Origin: Micromonospora sp. MW-13
GTDB taxonomy: Bacteria > Actinomycetota > Actinomycetes > Mycobacteriales > Micromonosporaceae
Direction: 5' to 3'
Assembly: GCF_003434305.1 (NCBI RefSeq)
Contig: NZ_QKKX01000054.1
Span: 62,001-126,000, forward strand
DNA length: 64,000 nucleotides
This document shows positions 15,811 to 24,618 of this stretch, piece after piece. Below the pieces are notes generated by a model. It saw only the letters and a list, made by a program, of their open reading frames with translations. It searched no databases and was not told where the DNA came from. The position numbers and the translations under genes were made by a program. How positions within the stretch are numbered: position 1 is the stretch's first letter; the number at the start of each line of letters is the position of its first letter.

Positions 15811-16193
15811 CGGCGCACCTCGCCCTCGGTACGGACGGAACCGGTCGTACGGAGTCGGCAGAGAGTCATCTTCCGTGGCCCTTCTGATCGGACGGCGGGT
15901 CGCCTGTCGTCGGCCGGCGTGCCGTCGGTGGTGCTCGGTTGATCAAGGCTGTACCCAGTAACGGTCCGTCCGGAAACGCCCCGGCTCTACGCGACCCGGC
16001 GACCGGCCGCCGGCCGAGGACGTTGACCCCACCAGGGGACATAGCACACCGGGACCTTGATCAGGCTGTTGTCCACAGGCCGCCCCGTTGTCCACAGGTG
16101 GCGACCGGCCGATGGCGACGGGCGGCCGGGGCGGCCAGGCTCGGCGGTGAGTCGACTCGCATGGCAAGTCCCCGGTTCTCCCCTGGAGGGACG
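15811..16193. other. Intergenic region with two DnaA boxes
   Basis: This 383-base interval separates the divergent HPF-like and SSB genes. It holds two perfect TTGTCCACA sequences (16069-16077 and 16088-16096, same orientation, 19 bases apart). TTGTCCACA is the consensus DnaA box of high-G+C actinobacteria. The rest shows no ORF on either strand that resembles a protein and no RNA I recognise. Confidence 0.6.
16069..16096 (+). promoter_or_regulatory. Two tandem DnaA boxes TTGTCCACA upstream of ssb
   Basis: Both copies match the actinobacterial DnaA consensus exactly and lie about 100-125 bases before the ssb start. They could couple expression of this SSB to DnaA activity, or titrate DnaA. 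No other origin features (dnaA, dnaN, box clusters) are present, so this is not oriC. Confidence 0.55.
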
Positions 16194-17030
16194 ATGTTCG
16201 ACACCTACGTAACAATTGTCGGAAATGTCTTAACCGCGCCCGAGTGGCGGCGCACCACCCAGAGCAACACGCTGGTGGCCAACTTCAAGGTCGCCTCCAC
16301 CGCCCGCCGGCTCGATCGGGACAGCGGCCGGTGGGTCGACGGCAACAGCCTTCGGGTCCGCGTCAACTGCTGGCGCAAGCTGGCCGAGGGGGTCGCCTCC
16401 TCGGTGATGGTCGGCGACCCGGTCGTGGTGGCCGGCCGCCTCTACACCCGGGACTGGACCGACGAGGCCGGCAACCACCGCACCCTCTACGAGATGGAGG
16501 CGGTCGCGGTCGGGCACGACCTGGCCCGGGGGCGGGGGCGGTTCCTGCGCAACCGGCCGAGCATGGCCACGAGCGCCGTCGAGGACGCCGAGGCGGAGAG
16601 CCGGGTGCACGGGGAGCCGACCGAGCGGGTCCCGCGGGGGCAGGCGCCCGCCTCGGCGGCCGACCGTCCCCTCGACGAGGACTTCGAGCCGGGCGGCTTC
16701 GATCCGGCCCGGGGCTCGTTCGACGCCCCGCACGCAGGGCGGGACCCGGCCGGTGGCCCCGACTTCGAGAACCTGGCGGGGGACCCCTTCGACGACCGGG
16801 CCGATCCCGCCGACGACGAGCTGACGGAGTTGGGCGTCGACGGCGGGGACGACCTGTCCCCGTTGCCTGACGGCGAGGCACCCTCCGGCGATGTCGCCAG
16901 GGCCGGTGAGGTCGGCCTGTCGGCCCAGGGCGGTCACGACGACCCGGAACCGCCCGGCGGTGAGCCGGACGGGGTGACGCCCGACCGCCGGGGCCGGCGG
17001 GGCCGTGGACGGGTCCCGGTGCCCGCCTGA
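16194..17030 (+). CDS. ssb: Single-stranded DNA-binding protein with long acidic C-terminal tail
   Basis: Residues about 1-115 form the OB-fold of bacterial SSB (TYVTIVGNVLTAPEWR, ANFKVASTARR, RVNCWRKLAEGV, VVVAGRLYTRDWTDEAG). The remaining about 160 residues are acidic, glycine/proline-rich and low complexity. The tail ends GRGRVPVPA, not the DDDIPF-type tip that recruits SSB partners, so this is a paralogue and not the replicative SSB. At 278 residues it is longer than usual (about 160-200). ATG 16194 is preceded by GGAGGG. The 14-bp hairpin at 17044-17079 terminates it. Confidence 0.85.
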   Translation: MFDTYVTIVGNVLTAPEWRRTTQSNTLVANFKVASTARRLDRDSGRWVDGNSLRVRVNCWRKLAEGVASSVMVGDPVVVAGRLYTRDWTDEAGNHRTLYEMEAVAVGHDLARGRGRFLRNRPSMATSAVEDAEAESRVHGEPTERVPRGQAPASAADRPLDEDFEPGGFDPARGSFDAPHAGRDPAGGPDFENLAGDPFDDRADPADDELTELGVDGGDDLSPLPDGEAPSGDVARAGEVGLSAQGGHDDPEPPGGEPDGVTPDRRGRRGRGRVPVPA

Positions 17031-17043
17031 CGATCGGCCGGGG

Positions 17044-17079
17044 CGCTCGACGGGCTGGCACGGGGCAGCCCGTCGAGCG
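17044..17079. terminator. Hairpin terminator after ssb
   Basis: Perfect 14-base arms (CGCTCGACGGGCTG and complement; 17044-17057 and 17066-17079) enclose an 8-base loop, 14 bases after the ssb stop. Confidence 0.75.
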
Positions 17080-17128
17080 TCGTCCGTTCCGATTCCCCCG
17101 GACCTGCCGTGCTGTTAGCGTTCGGGCC

Positions 17129-17518
17129 GTGCGCGGGGAGATCAGGCTCGATCATTGCGTGATCGCGGTGAGCGACTGGGACAGGTCTGCGACCTTCTAC
17201 CGGGATGTGCTCGGTGCCGAGGTCGTCGGGCATCCCGGCGGCCGGGTCGCGTACCGGTTCGGCGACCAGCAGCTCAATGTTCACGGCCCCGGCCTGGACG
17301 TCGGGACGCTGGTCGCTCGTCTTCCTGTCGCCCCCGGCGGCAGCGATCTGTGTTTCTCCTGGCCCGGAACGGTGGACGAGATTCTCGACCATCTCCAGCG
17401 GCACGCCGTCGCCGTGGAGACCGGGCCGGTCGACCGCGACGGCGGGCGTGGCCACGGCCGGAGTGTCTACTTCCGCGATCCCGACGGAACTCTGCTCGAA
17501 CTGATCAGCTACCAGTGA
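17129..17518 (+). CDS. VOC-family (glyoxalase/dioxygenase fold) protein
   Basis: This 129-residue protein has the two beta-alpha-beta-beta-beta modules of the vicinal oxygen chelate superfamily: LDHCVIAVSDWDRSATFYRD with a metal-binding histidine, FGDQQLNVHG with a second, and the closing YFRDPDGTLLELISY with a glutamate. A dehydratase, isomerase or resistance role cannot be told apart. GTG 17129 is the first in-frame start before the first strand. It stands alone between ssb and cobD. Confidence 0.8.
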   Translation: MRGEIRLDHCVIAVSDWDRSATFYRDVLGAEVVGHPGGRVAYRFGDQQLNVHGPGLDVGTLVARLPVAPGGSDLCFSWPGTVDEILDHLQRHAVAVETGPVDRDGGRGHGRSVYFRDPDGTLLELISYQ

Positions 17519-17697
17519 CGGCCGGCCGTGGCGGTCGATCAGACGGCCCGACATGGCCTCGGGTGTGAGGTCGGCATAGCGGCCGTGGCGGCCGAGCGTG
17601 GCCCCGCCCGGGGGAGGCGCTGCGCGTGGGAAATCCGACCGGTGCGGGGTTTTCGTCAATCACCGCGGCTAGGCTGGCCGGCCGGAGGTGGTGGCAG

Positions 17698-18717
17698 GTG
17701 CGGCAGTCGGTCGCCGTGGCTAACGCGGCAGGTCTGGTGGCGGGGTACGCCCTCGACTCTCTCCTCGGTGACCCCCGGCGGTGGCATCCCGTGGCCGGCT
17801 TCGGCCGGGCGGCCGGGGCGCTGGAACAGCGCGTGTACCGGCCGGACCGTACCGCCGGGGTGGTGTTCACCGCGCTCGCGGTCGGCGTGCCGGTGCTGGT
17901 CGGCGCGGCGGCGACGGTGGCCACCCGGCACCGGCCGGTCGGCCGGGCCGTGCTGATGGCCGCCGCCACCTGGACGGTGCTCGGCGGGCGCACCCTGCGC
18001 CACGAGGCGAAGGTCATGGGCCGGGCGCTGCGCGGCGGGGACCTGCCGAAGGCCCGCCGCCGCCTGGGGCACCTGTGCGGGCGGGACCCGTCGACGCTCG
18101 ACGAGCGGGAGCTGGCCCGCGCCACTGTCGAGTCGGTCGCCGAGAACACCTCCGACGCGGTGGTGGCGCCGCTGCTGTGGGGGGCGGTCGCCGGCCTGCC
18201 CGGCCTGCTCGGCTACCGCGCGGCCAACACGCTCGACGCGATGGTCGGCCACCGGTCGCCCCGGTACGCCCGGTTCGGCACCCCGGCGGCCCGCCTCGAC
18301 GACCTGCTCAATCTCGCCCCGGCCCGGCTGACCGGGCTGCTCACGATCGCCCTCGCCCCGACCGTGCACGGCGACCGGAGTCGGGCGTGGCGGGTCTGGC
18401 TGCGGGACCGCAACGACCATCCCAGCCCGAACGCCGGGCAGTGCGAGGCGGCGATGGCCGGGGCGCTCGGCGTACGGCTCGGCGGGCGCAACGTCTACTT
18501 CGGGCGGTCGGAGGTGCGGCCGTACCTGGGCGACGGGCCCCGCCCCGAGGCTCGGCACCTGAAGCGGGCCGCGAGGATCTCCGGCGCGGTCGGGCTGGCC
18601 GCGCTCGGCGTGGCCGCCGCGTACCCGGTCACCGCGGGTCGGCTGGTCGGCGCGGTGGCGAGGACGGGTTGGCGGGCCGTGGCCGCCCGGGCGCGCGGGG
18701 CGGGGGAGGGGCGGTGA
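17698..18717 (+). CDS. cobD: Adenosylcobinamide-phosphate synthase CobD/CbiB
   Basis: This 339-residue membrane protein condenses adenosylcobyric acid with aminopropanol phosphate in cobalamin synthesis. Diagnostic segments are ALDSLLGDPRRWHPVAGFGR, ATVESVAENTSDAVVAPLLW, YRAANTLDAMVGHRSPRY and GRNDHPSPNAGQCEAAMAGA-like (here RDRNDHPSPNAGQ). Hydrophobic segments occur at residues about 45-80 and at the C-terminus. I chose GTG 17698 because GGAGG is 8 bases before it; the frame stays open to 17626 without family similarity. Its stop overlaps cobQ's GTG. No cobalamin riboswitch was recognised upstream. Confidence 0.92.
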   Translation: MRQSVAVANAAGLVAGYALDSLLGDPRRWHPVAGFGRAAGALEQRVYRPDRTAGVVFTALAVGVPVLVGAAATVATRHRPVGRAVLMAAATWTVLGGRTLRHEAKVMGRALRGGDLPKARRRLGHLCGRDPSTLDERELARATVESVAENTSDAVVAPLLWGAVAGLPGLLGYRAANTLDAMVGHRSPRYARFGTPAARLDDLLNLAPARLTGLLTIALAPTVHGDRSRAWRVWLRDRNDHPSPNAGQCEAAMAGALGVRLGGRNVYFGRSEVRPYLGDGPRPEARHLKRAARISGAVGLAALGVAAAYPVTAGRLVGAVARTGWRAVAARARGAGEGR

Positions 18718-20258
18718 GCGGGGGGCTGCTGGTCGCGGGGACCACCTCCGACGCGGGCAAGAGCGTGCTCACCGCCGGGATCTGCCGGTGGCTGCACCGG
18801 CGCGGGGTGAAGGTCGCGCCGTTCAAGGCGCAGAACATGTCCAACAACTCGGCGGTGGTCCTCGGCCCGGACGGCCGGGGCGGCGAGATCGGCCGGGCCC
18901 AGGCGATGCAGGCGGCGGCCTGCGGGATCGCCCCCGACCTGCGGTTCAATCCGGTGCTGCTCAAGCCGGGCAGCGACCGGTCCAGCCAGGTGGTGCTGCT
19001 CGGCGAGGCCGTCGACACGGTCACCGCCGGCAACTACCGCGCCCTGCGGCCCCGGCTCGCCGAGGCGGCCTTCGCCGCGCTCGCCGAGCTGCGCGAGGCG
19101 TACGAGGTGGTGGTCTGCGAGGGGGCCGGCAGCCCGGCGGAGATCAACCTGCGGGCCGGCGACTACGTGAACATGGGGCTGGCCCGGCACGCCGGGTTGC
19201 CCACGATCGTGGTGGGCGACATCGACCGGGGCGGGGTGTTCGCCTCGATGTTCGGCACGGTCGCCCTGCTCGACCCGGCCGACCAGGCGCTGATCGCCGG
19301 CTTCGTGATCAACAAGTTCCGGGGCGACCTCGGCCTGCTCCAGCCGGGGCTGGACATGCTGCGCCGGGTCACCGGCCGCCCCGCGTACGGGGTGCTGCCC
19401 TGGCACCTGGACCTGTGGCTCGACGCCGAGGACTCCCTCGCGTACGGCCGGGTGCTCGGCCGGCCGGCGGCCCCGCACGGCACCGACTGGCTGGACGTGG
19501 CGGTGGTCCGGCTGCCCAGGATCAGCAACGCCACCGACGTCGAGGCGCTGGCCACCGAGCCCGGCGTCCGGGTCCGGCTGACCGTGGAGCCCGCCGAGCT
19601 GGCCGCCGCCGACCTGGTCGTGCTCCCCGGCTCCAAGTCCACGGTGGCCGACCTGGCCTGGCTGCGGGAGACCGGGCTGGCCGACGCCGTGGCGGCCCAC
19701 GTGGCGGCCGGGAAGCCGCTGCTGGGCATCTGCGGCGGCTTCCAGATGCTGGGCCGGGCCGTGCACGACCCGGTGGAGAGCCGCGCGGGCAGCGTCCCGG
19801 GGCTGGGCCTGCTGCCGGTCGAGGTCACCTTCGAGGAGCGCAAGACCGTCCGGCAGTCGGCCGGCACCGCCGCCGCCGACCCGGGCGTCCCGGTCCGGGG
19901 GTACGAGATCCACCACGGGTACGTCTCGTCGGCCGACCCGGCGCTTCCGCCCCTGCTGACGTACGACGACGGCACGGGGGAGGGGGCGGTGCTCGGCGCG
20001 GTGCACGGCACCCACTGGCACGGGGCCTTCGAGTCCGACGGGTTCCGCCGCCGGTTCCTGACCGAGGCGGCGCGGCTCGCCGGCCGCACCGGCTTCCGGG
20101 CCGCCCCGGACACCGCGTTCGCCGCCGCCCGCGAGCGGTCCCTGGACCTGCTCGGCGACCTGGTCGAGGAGCACCTGGACACCGAGGCCCTGTGGCGGCT
20201 GATCGAGTCCGGCCCACCCGCCGGGCTGCCGTTCATCCCACCCGGCGCACCCAACTGA
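18714..20258 (+). CDS. cobQ: Cobyric acid synthase CobQ
   Basis: This 514-residue glutamine amidotransferase amidates four carboxyls of the corrin ring. The N-terminal dethiobiotin-synthetase-like ATPase domain has GTTSDAGKSVL and KAQNMSNNSAV. The C-terminal class I glutaminase domain has the nucleophile in GICGGFQMLG and the catalytic histidine in GTHWHGAFE. Start GTG 18714 overlaps the cobD stop (GTGA), so the pair is translationally coupled. The C-rich strand of a very large hairpin begins at its stop codon. Confidence 0.95.
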   Translation: MSGGLLVAGTTSDAGKSVLTAGICRWLHRRGVKVAPFKAQNMSNNSAVVLGPDGRGGEIGRAQAMQAAACGIAPDLRFNPVLLKPGSDRSSQVVLLGEAVDTVTAGNYRALRPRLAEAAFAALAELREAYEVVVCEGAGSPAEINLRAGDYVNMGLARHAGLPTIVVGDIDRGGVFASMFGTVALLDPADQALIAGFVINKFRGDLGLLQPGLDMLRRVTGRPAYGVLPWHLDLWLDAEDSLAYGRVLGRPAAPHGTDWLDVAVVRLPRISNATDVEALATEPGVRVRLTVEPAELAAADLVVLPGSKSTVADLAWLRETGLADAVAAHVAAGKPLLGICGGFQMLGRAVHDPVESRAGSVPGLGLLPVEVTFEERKTVRQSAGTAAADPGVPVRGYEIHHGYVSSADPALPPLLTYDDGTGEGAVLGAVHGTHWHGAFESDGFRRRFLTEAARLAGRTGFRAAPDTAFAAARERSLDLLGDLVEEHLDTEALWRLIESGPPAGLPFIPPGAPN

Positions 20259-20551
20259 CCCACCCCACCCCACCCCACCCCCGCCCCGCCCGCCCCCGTC
20301 CCCCGCCCTCGATCGGCGCAAATTCAGAGAATGTGTGGTCATGGAGCGCCGAAAGGCCACACATTCTCTGAATCTGCGCGGCTGACGGGGGTGAGGTGGG
20401 GCGGCGGCGGGGCGGGGTGGGTGGGGGCGGGTGGGGTGGGGGTAGTGGCGCGTCGCACATTTTTGGACAGTGCCTGGCCGGGCCGCACCGGGTGCTCACG
20501 GGCCCGGGGAATGGGCCGTGCGGGGGCAGGCGTGCTCGCTAGGCTGCGCCG
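20259..20551. repeat. Large G/C-tract hairpin with 23-bp arms after cobQ
   Basis: No gene lies in these 293 bases. The centre is an inverted repeat with 23-base arms (20316-20338 and 20357-20379, one mismatch) carrying ATTCAGAGAATGTGTGG, and an 18-base loop. It is flanked by a CCCCACC-type tract at 20259-20308 and a GGGTGGGG-type tract at 20386-20444, which can pair imperfectly and lengthen the stem to about 190 bases. The G-rich run could also form quadruplexes. It probably ends cobQ transcription, but its size is far beyond a usual terminator. A mobile or dispersed repeat is possible. Confidence 0.75.
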
Positions 20552-21613
20552 ATGATCTTCAATCGCAGGGGGAAGCTGGCGGACCGGATCGCCGACGTCG
20601 AGGCGGCCGTACGCGAGCGCGACGGCACCGCCATGACCAGGGCCGTGCCGAGGGTCTGGCAGGTGGCGCAGCAGGCGTCCGTCGCGGAACTGGACGCCGT
20701 GCTGCCCCGGTGCGTGGCGCTGCTGCCGCAGCTCGGCACCGGGGCCGGGGGCCAGTTCTCCGTCCTGTGCGGGGCGCTGGTCGAGCTGGGCGCCCGCCCC
20801 GACCCGCTGGTCGCCCCGGTGGCCGACGGGTTCTCCGCCGCCCTCACCGGCGCGCACCGGTTCCGGTCCGGCTGGCAGCGGGTACGCGGCGACGACGCGC
20901 CGCCCGACCCCGACGATCCCGCCACCATGGACGCGGCGATCGGCGTGCTGACCGAGGCGTACGACGACGAGCAGGCCGCCTTCGACGCGGTCCAGGGCTG
21001 GTACGCGGCCGGCACCTGGGCGATGCCCACGATCACCCTGTTGCAGCAGTCCGCCGCCGTGCGGGCCACGTTCCCGCACCGGGAGCGGCTGCTCGCGGTC
21101 GGGGCGGAGCTGGCCGGCGAGCGGCCCGACCTGGACTGCGTCCTCGGGCTGCTGCGGGTGCTCGACGGCGAGCGGCTGCTCGTGCTGCACCGGGAGACCG
21201 GCCGGGGCTGGCGGGTCACCATCGACGGCGTCGCCGACAACTTCCAGCTGCACACCCTGCTGGCCGGGGCGCTCGCCGGGCCGGCCGAGCGGGGGCTGAT
21301 CGAGGGGCTGGCCGTCGACCCGTCCTGGGTCGCGGTGGCCACCGACGCGCCGGAGGACCGGTTCGGCGGCACGGTCGTCGGCAGCTTCAACCTGGTCGAC
21401 GGGCACGGCAAGTGGATCTGGAACGAGGGCGCCCCGGCGGACATCCCGCTCTTCGACGACACCCGCGTCGTGGTCCTGGACCCGCCGCCGTACCAGCGGA
21501 GCTGGAACAACATCAGGCGGTTCCCGCTGATGTCCGCGGCGCTGGTCGTGGACGGGGCGCTCACCCCGGCCGAGGCGGCGGACTGGCTGGCCCGGGTGGC
21601 CGAGCCGGCCTGA
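20552..21613 (+). CDS. Conserved hypothetical protein
   Basis: This 353-residue protein is not recognised. It has a helical N-terminal part (KLADRIADVEAAVRERDGT, AELDAVLPRCVALLPQLGTG) and a C-terminal alpha/beta part with GTVVGSFNLVDGHGKWIWNE. There is no signal peptide, membrane segment or metal motif. Codon use is normal for the window, so it is a real resident gene. ATG 20552 opens the frame. No clear operon partner: the next gene is on the opposite strand 29 bases beyond its stop. Confidence 0.7.
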   Translation: MIFNRRGKLADRIADVEAAVRERDGTAMTRAVPRVWQVAQQASVAELDAVLPRCVALLPQLGTGAGGQFSVLCGALVELGARPDPLVAPVADGFSAALTGAHRFRSGWQRVRGDDAPPDPDDPATMDAAIGVLTEAYDDEQAAFDAVQGWYAAGTWAMPTITLLQQSAAVRATFPHRERLLAVGAELAGERPDLDCVLGLLRVLDGERLLVLHRETGRGWRVTIDGVADNFQLHTLLAGALAGPAERGLIEGLAVDPSWVAVATDAPEDRFGGTVVGSFNLVDGHGKWIWNEGAPADIPLFDDTRVVVLDPPPYQRSWNNIRRFPLMSAALVVDGALTPAEAADWLARVAEPA

Positions 21614-21641
21614 CCGCAGTCGGCCTGACCGCAGTCGGCGA

Positions 21642-22058
21642 TCAGTAGCGGACGTCGGCGGGGCGGTCGGACATCGGCAGCCCTGCCTCCCGCCACGCCT
21701 CCACCCCGCCGACCATGTCGGTGGCGCAGTGCAGGCCGAGCGTGCGCAGGCTGGCCACGGCGAGGCTGGAGCTGTAGCCCTGGCGGCACACCAGCACGAT
21801 CTCCCGGTCGTACCCGGTGGCCTCGGGGACGCGCCAGTCGCTGGCCGGGTCCAGCCGCCACTCCAGCACCGTCCGGTCGATGACGACCGCGCCGGGCAGC
21901 TCGCCCTGTTCCCGGCGCTGCGCCTCGGTTCGGGTGTCGACGAGCAGCGCGCCGAGGCGTACCGCCTCGACGGTCTCGTGCGGGGTCAGCCGGCGGACCC
22001 CGGAGCGGGCCTGTTCCAGCAGGGCGTCGACGCCCGGGCTCATCACGTTGTGGCGCAC
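21642..22058 (-). CDS. Rhodanese-like domain protein
   Basis: This 138-residue single-domain protein has the rhodanese pattern LLVDTRTEAQRREQGELPGA, the active-site loop LVCRQGYSSSLA with the catalytic cysteine, and VGGVEAWREAGLP. It probably transfers sulfane sulfur from a persulfidated cysteine. No signal peptide, so cytoplasmic. It converges with the gene at 20552-21613 and is divergent from the kinase-like gene at 22169. Confidence 0.85.
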   Translation of the reverse strand: MRHNVMSPGVDALLEQARSGVRRLTPHETVEAVRLGALLVDTRTEAQRREQGELPGAVVIDRTVLEWRLDPASDWRVPEATGYDREIVLVCRQGYSSSLAVASLRTLGLHCATDMVGGVEAWREAGLPMSDRPADVRY

Positions 22059-22168
22059 GGCACGATCATGCCCACCGCCCGCGTGGTCCGCGCAATGAAA
22101 CCGCCCCGGTTCGACCGGACGACGTACCCGCCGGGATCGGGGCGCCCCGGGCGGCTAGCGTCGGGCCC

Positions 22169-22813
22169 GTGGTGGTGCCGGTCGTCGAGACGTACGCCGA
22201 ACTGGGCCGGCGGGTGCTGGCCGGGCCGGCGCGGTTGGGGCGTACCCGACTGGTGGCGGTCGACGGGTGCAGCGGCGCGGGGAAGAGCGTCTTCGCCGCG
22301 CGCCTCGCGGACGCCCTCGCCGCGCTGTCCGGCGGCGGGCGACCGCCGGTGGTGCACACCGACGACCTGCTCGACGGCTGGTCCGACCAGCTCACCTTCT
22401 GGCCCCGGCTGGAGGCGCGGGTGCTCGCGCCGCTGCGCGCCGGCCGGCCGGGCGGGTACCAGCGGTACAGCTGGGCGCGCAGGTCCTTCCTGCCCCGCGA
22501 GGTGCCGGTGCCGCCCGCCCCCGTGGTGCTGGTCGAGGGGGTCAGCGCGGCGCGGGCCGTGGTCCGGCCGGAGCTGACCCTGTCGGTCCTGGTCGCCGCG
22601 CCCGCCGAGCTGCGGCTGGCCCGGGCGGTGGCCCGGGACGGGCCGGGGATCCTGCCGGAGCTGCGCCGCTGGCACGCCGGCGAGCGGGCGCACTTCGACG
22701 CCGACGGCACGGCCGACGCGGTGGACCTGGTGGTCGACGGCGCCCCGGCCGCGCCGCACGATCCCGACCGGGAGTACGTCCGCCTCCGGGCCGCGGGCGG
22801 CCGGTGGAGGTAA
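22169..22813 (+). CDS. Uridine kinase-like P-loop NTPase
   Basis: This 214-residue protein has Walker A GCSGAGKSVFAARLADAL, a hydrophobic strand ending in the acidic VVHTDDLLDGW, and LVEGVSAARAVV. This resembles the uridine/pantothenate kinase-like family widely annotated as uridine kinase in actinobacteria. The substrate is unproven. Several closely spaced GTG codons at the 5' end make the exact start uncertain. It ends 12 bases before the M20 peptidase start, with a GGAGGTAA sequence at its stop. Confidence 0.75.
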   Translation: MVVPVVETYAELGRRVLAGPARLGRTRLVAVDGCSGAGKSVFAARLADALAALSGGGRPPVVHTDDLLDGWSDQLTFWPRLEARVLAPLRAGRPGGYQRYSWARRSFLPREVPVPPAPVVLVEGVSAARAVVRPELTLSVLVAAPAELRLARAVARDGPGILPELRRWHAGERAHFDADGTADAVDLVVDGAPAAPHDPDREYVRLRAAGGRWR

Positions 22814-22825
22814 GGCCGGCATACG

Positions 22826-24202
22826 ATGCCGGTCATGACCTCACCGATCATGTCCGACGCCGAGGTGCGGGCCGCCGTCGAGCGGGAACTGCCCGGCGTC
22901 CGCGCCGACCTGGAACGACTCGTCCGCATCCCCGGCATCGCCTTCGAGGGCTTCGACCACTCGCACGTGGAGCGCTCGGCCGAGGCCGTGGCGGAGCTGC
23001 TGCACGGCTGCGACCTCGACGTGCGGATCGTGCGCTCGGGCGGGCAGCCGGCGGTGATCGGGACGAGGGCCGCCCCGCCCGGCGCGCCGACCGTGCTGCT
23101 CTACGCCCACCACGACGTGCAGCCGGTCGGCGACCTGTCGCTGTGGGAGTCCGACCCGTTCGAGCCGGTCGAGCGCGACGGCCGCCTCTACGGGCGGGGC
23201 GCGGCCGACGACAAGGCCGGCATCATGGCGCACGTCGCGGCGCTGCGCGCGTTCGGCGACCGGCTCCCGGTCGGCGTGGTGCTCTTCATCGAGGGCGAGG
23301 AGGAGTACGGCTCGGACTCGCTGGAGCGGCTGCTCGCCGAGCACCGCGACGAGCTCGCCTCGGACGTCATCGTGATCGCCGACTCCGCCAACTGGGACGT
23401 CGGCGTGCCGGCGCTGACCACCTCGCTGCGCGGCATCGTCAACTGCTTCGTCGAGGTCCGCACCCTGGACCACCCGGTGCACAGCGGCATGTTCGGCGGG
23501 CCGGTGCCGGACGCGCTGACCGCGCTGGCCCGGCTGCTGGCCACCCTGCACGACGACGCCGGGGACGTGGCCGTGGCCGGGCTGGCCGGCCGGGAGGGGG
23601 CGTCCGTCGACTACCCGGAGGACCGGTTCCGGGCCGAGGCCGGGCTGGCCGAGGGGGTGTCGTTCATCGGCACCGGCCGGATCACCGACCGGCTGTGGAC
23701 CAAGCCGGCGCTCGCGGTGCTGGGCATCGACGCGCCGGCCACCGGCGAGGCCCCCAACGCCCTGGTCCCGGCGGCCAAGGCCAAGCTCAGCGTACGGCTG
23801 GCGCCGGGCGACGACCGGAAGCGGGCGTACACGGCGCTCCAGGAGCACCTCGCCAAGCACGCGCCGTGGGGCGCCCGGGTGACGGTGACGTTCGAGCACG
23901 ATGGCGATCCGTGCGTCATCGACGCGTCCGGGCCGATGTTCGACGCGGCGCGGGACGCCTTCCGTACCGCCTGGGACGGCACCGAGCCGGTGGACGTCGG
24001 CATCGGCGGCTCGATCCCGTTCATCGCCACCTTCCAGGAGATGTTCCCGCAGGCCGCGATCCTGGTGACCGGCGTCGAGGACCCGCACGCCCGGGCGCAC
24101 GGGCCGAACGAGAGCCTGCACCTGGGCGAGTTCGCCCGGGTCTGCCGGGCCGAGGCGTTGCTGCTGGCCAAGGTGGCCGCCGCCGGCACGAACCGGAGTT
24201 AG
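22826..24202 (+). CDS. M20-family dipeptidase
   Basis: This 458-residue zinc metallopeptidase shows the M20 signature in order: LLYAHHDVQPVGDLSLWESD (metal ligands H and D), RGAADDKAGIMAHVAALRA, IEGEEEYGS (catalytic Glu and metal-ligand Glu), SANWD, HSGMFGG in the dimerisation/lid region and HGPNESLHLGEF with the last histidine. It probably cleaves dipeptides or acylated amino acids in the cytoplasm. Starts at ATG 22826 and ATG 22835 are both possible; TACGAT just upstream could be a -10 element giving a nearly leaderless transcript. Confidence 0.9.
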   Translation: MPVMTSPIMSDAEVRAAVERELPGVRADLERLVRIPGIAFEGFDHSHVERSAEAVAELLHGCDLDVRIVRSGGQPAVIGTRAAPPGAPTVLLYAHHDVQPVGDLSLWESDPFEPVERDGRLYGRGAADDKAGIMAHVAALRAFGDRLPVGVVLFIEGEEEYGSDSLERLLAEHRDELASDVIVIADSANWDVGVPALTTSLRGIVNCFVEVRTLDHPVHSGMFGGPVPDALTALARLLATLHDDAGDVAVAGLAGREGASVDYPEDRFRAEAGLAEGVSFIGTGRITDRLWTKPALAVLGIDAPATGEAPNALVPAAKAKLSVRLAPGDDRKRAYTALQEHLAKHAPWGARVTVTFEHDGDPCVIDASGPMFDAARDAFRTAWDGTEPVDVGIGGSIPFIATFQEMFPQAAILVTGVEDPHARAHGPNESLHLGEFARVCRAEALLLAKVAAAGTNRS

Positions 24203-24279
24203 GTGACGAAACGGTAACGTCGCAGTTCAGGTGGATGTTCTCGGCGTGTCGGGAGCGGAGCTGTTATAGCCTTTCGAAC

Positions 24280-24486
24280 ATGAGTACGAACGAGGTGATG
24301 GCCCGGCTTGAGGCCGCCGTCAGCGCTCTGGGGGACGTCGACGTCTCCGCGTGGCCCGAGGACACGCTCAAGGACCGGATCGGTGATCTCTCCACCGCCC
24401 TGGTCGCGCTCGACGCGATGCTCTCCCGGGTCGCCGACGAGGTGCGCGCCCGTGGCCTGCGCATCGAGGAGCCCGTTCCGGCCTGA
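24280..24486 (+). CDS. Small alpha-helical protein, function unknown
   Basis: This 68-residue protein (MSTNEVMARLEAAVSALGDV and TALVALDAMLSRVADEVRAR) is predicted to be two amphipathic helices. The helical pattern recalls the N-terminus of DUF222 proteins of HNH-endonuclease type, but no nuclease part follows. TATAGC at 24265-24270 makes a plausible -10 element 10-15 bases before the ATG, so it may be transcribed on its own with a minimal leader. There is no Shine-Dalgarno. Confidence 0.55.
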   Translation: MSTNEVMARLEAAVSALGDVDVSAWPEDTLKDRIGDLSTALVALDAMLSRVADEVRARGLRIEEPVPA

Positions 24487-24618
24487 TCAGGTCGTCGCCG
24501 GGCCGGTCTGGGGGGAGTGGCCCGGCGTCGGGGGGCGGCTGAGCGCCCGGAAGCGGCAACTTCCGGGCGTCCGCCGCGTATCCCCAGCGGTGTCGGGGGT
24601 GGCTGGCAGGATGGGAGC

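Noticed and set aside
16069..16096. Chromosomal origin of replication
   Set aside because: Only two DnaA boxes and no dnaA/dnaN/gyrB genes nearby.
17519..17697. Cobalamin riboswitch upstream of cobD
   Set aside because: The characteristic conserved core of the B12 element was not found in the 180 bases before cobD nor before the cobC-like gene.
18495..20360. Very long ORFs antisense to cobQ and to other G+C-rich genes
   Set aside because: Typical mirror frames of GC-rich coding DNA; no family similarity, and the sense strand carries well-known enzymes.
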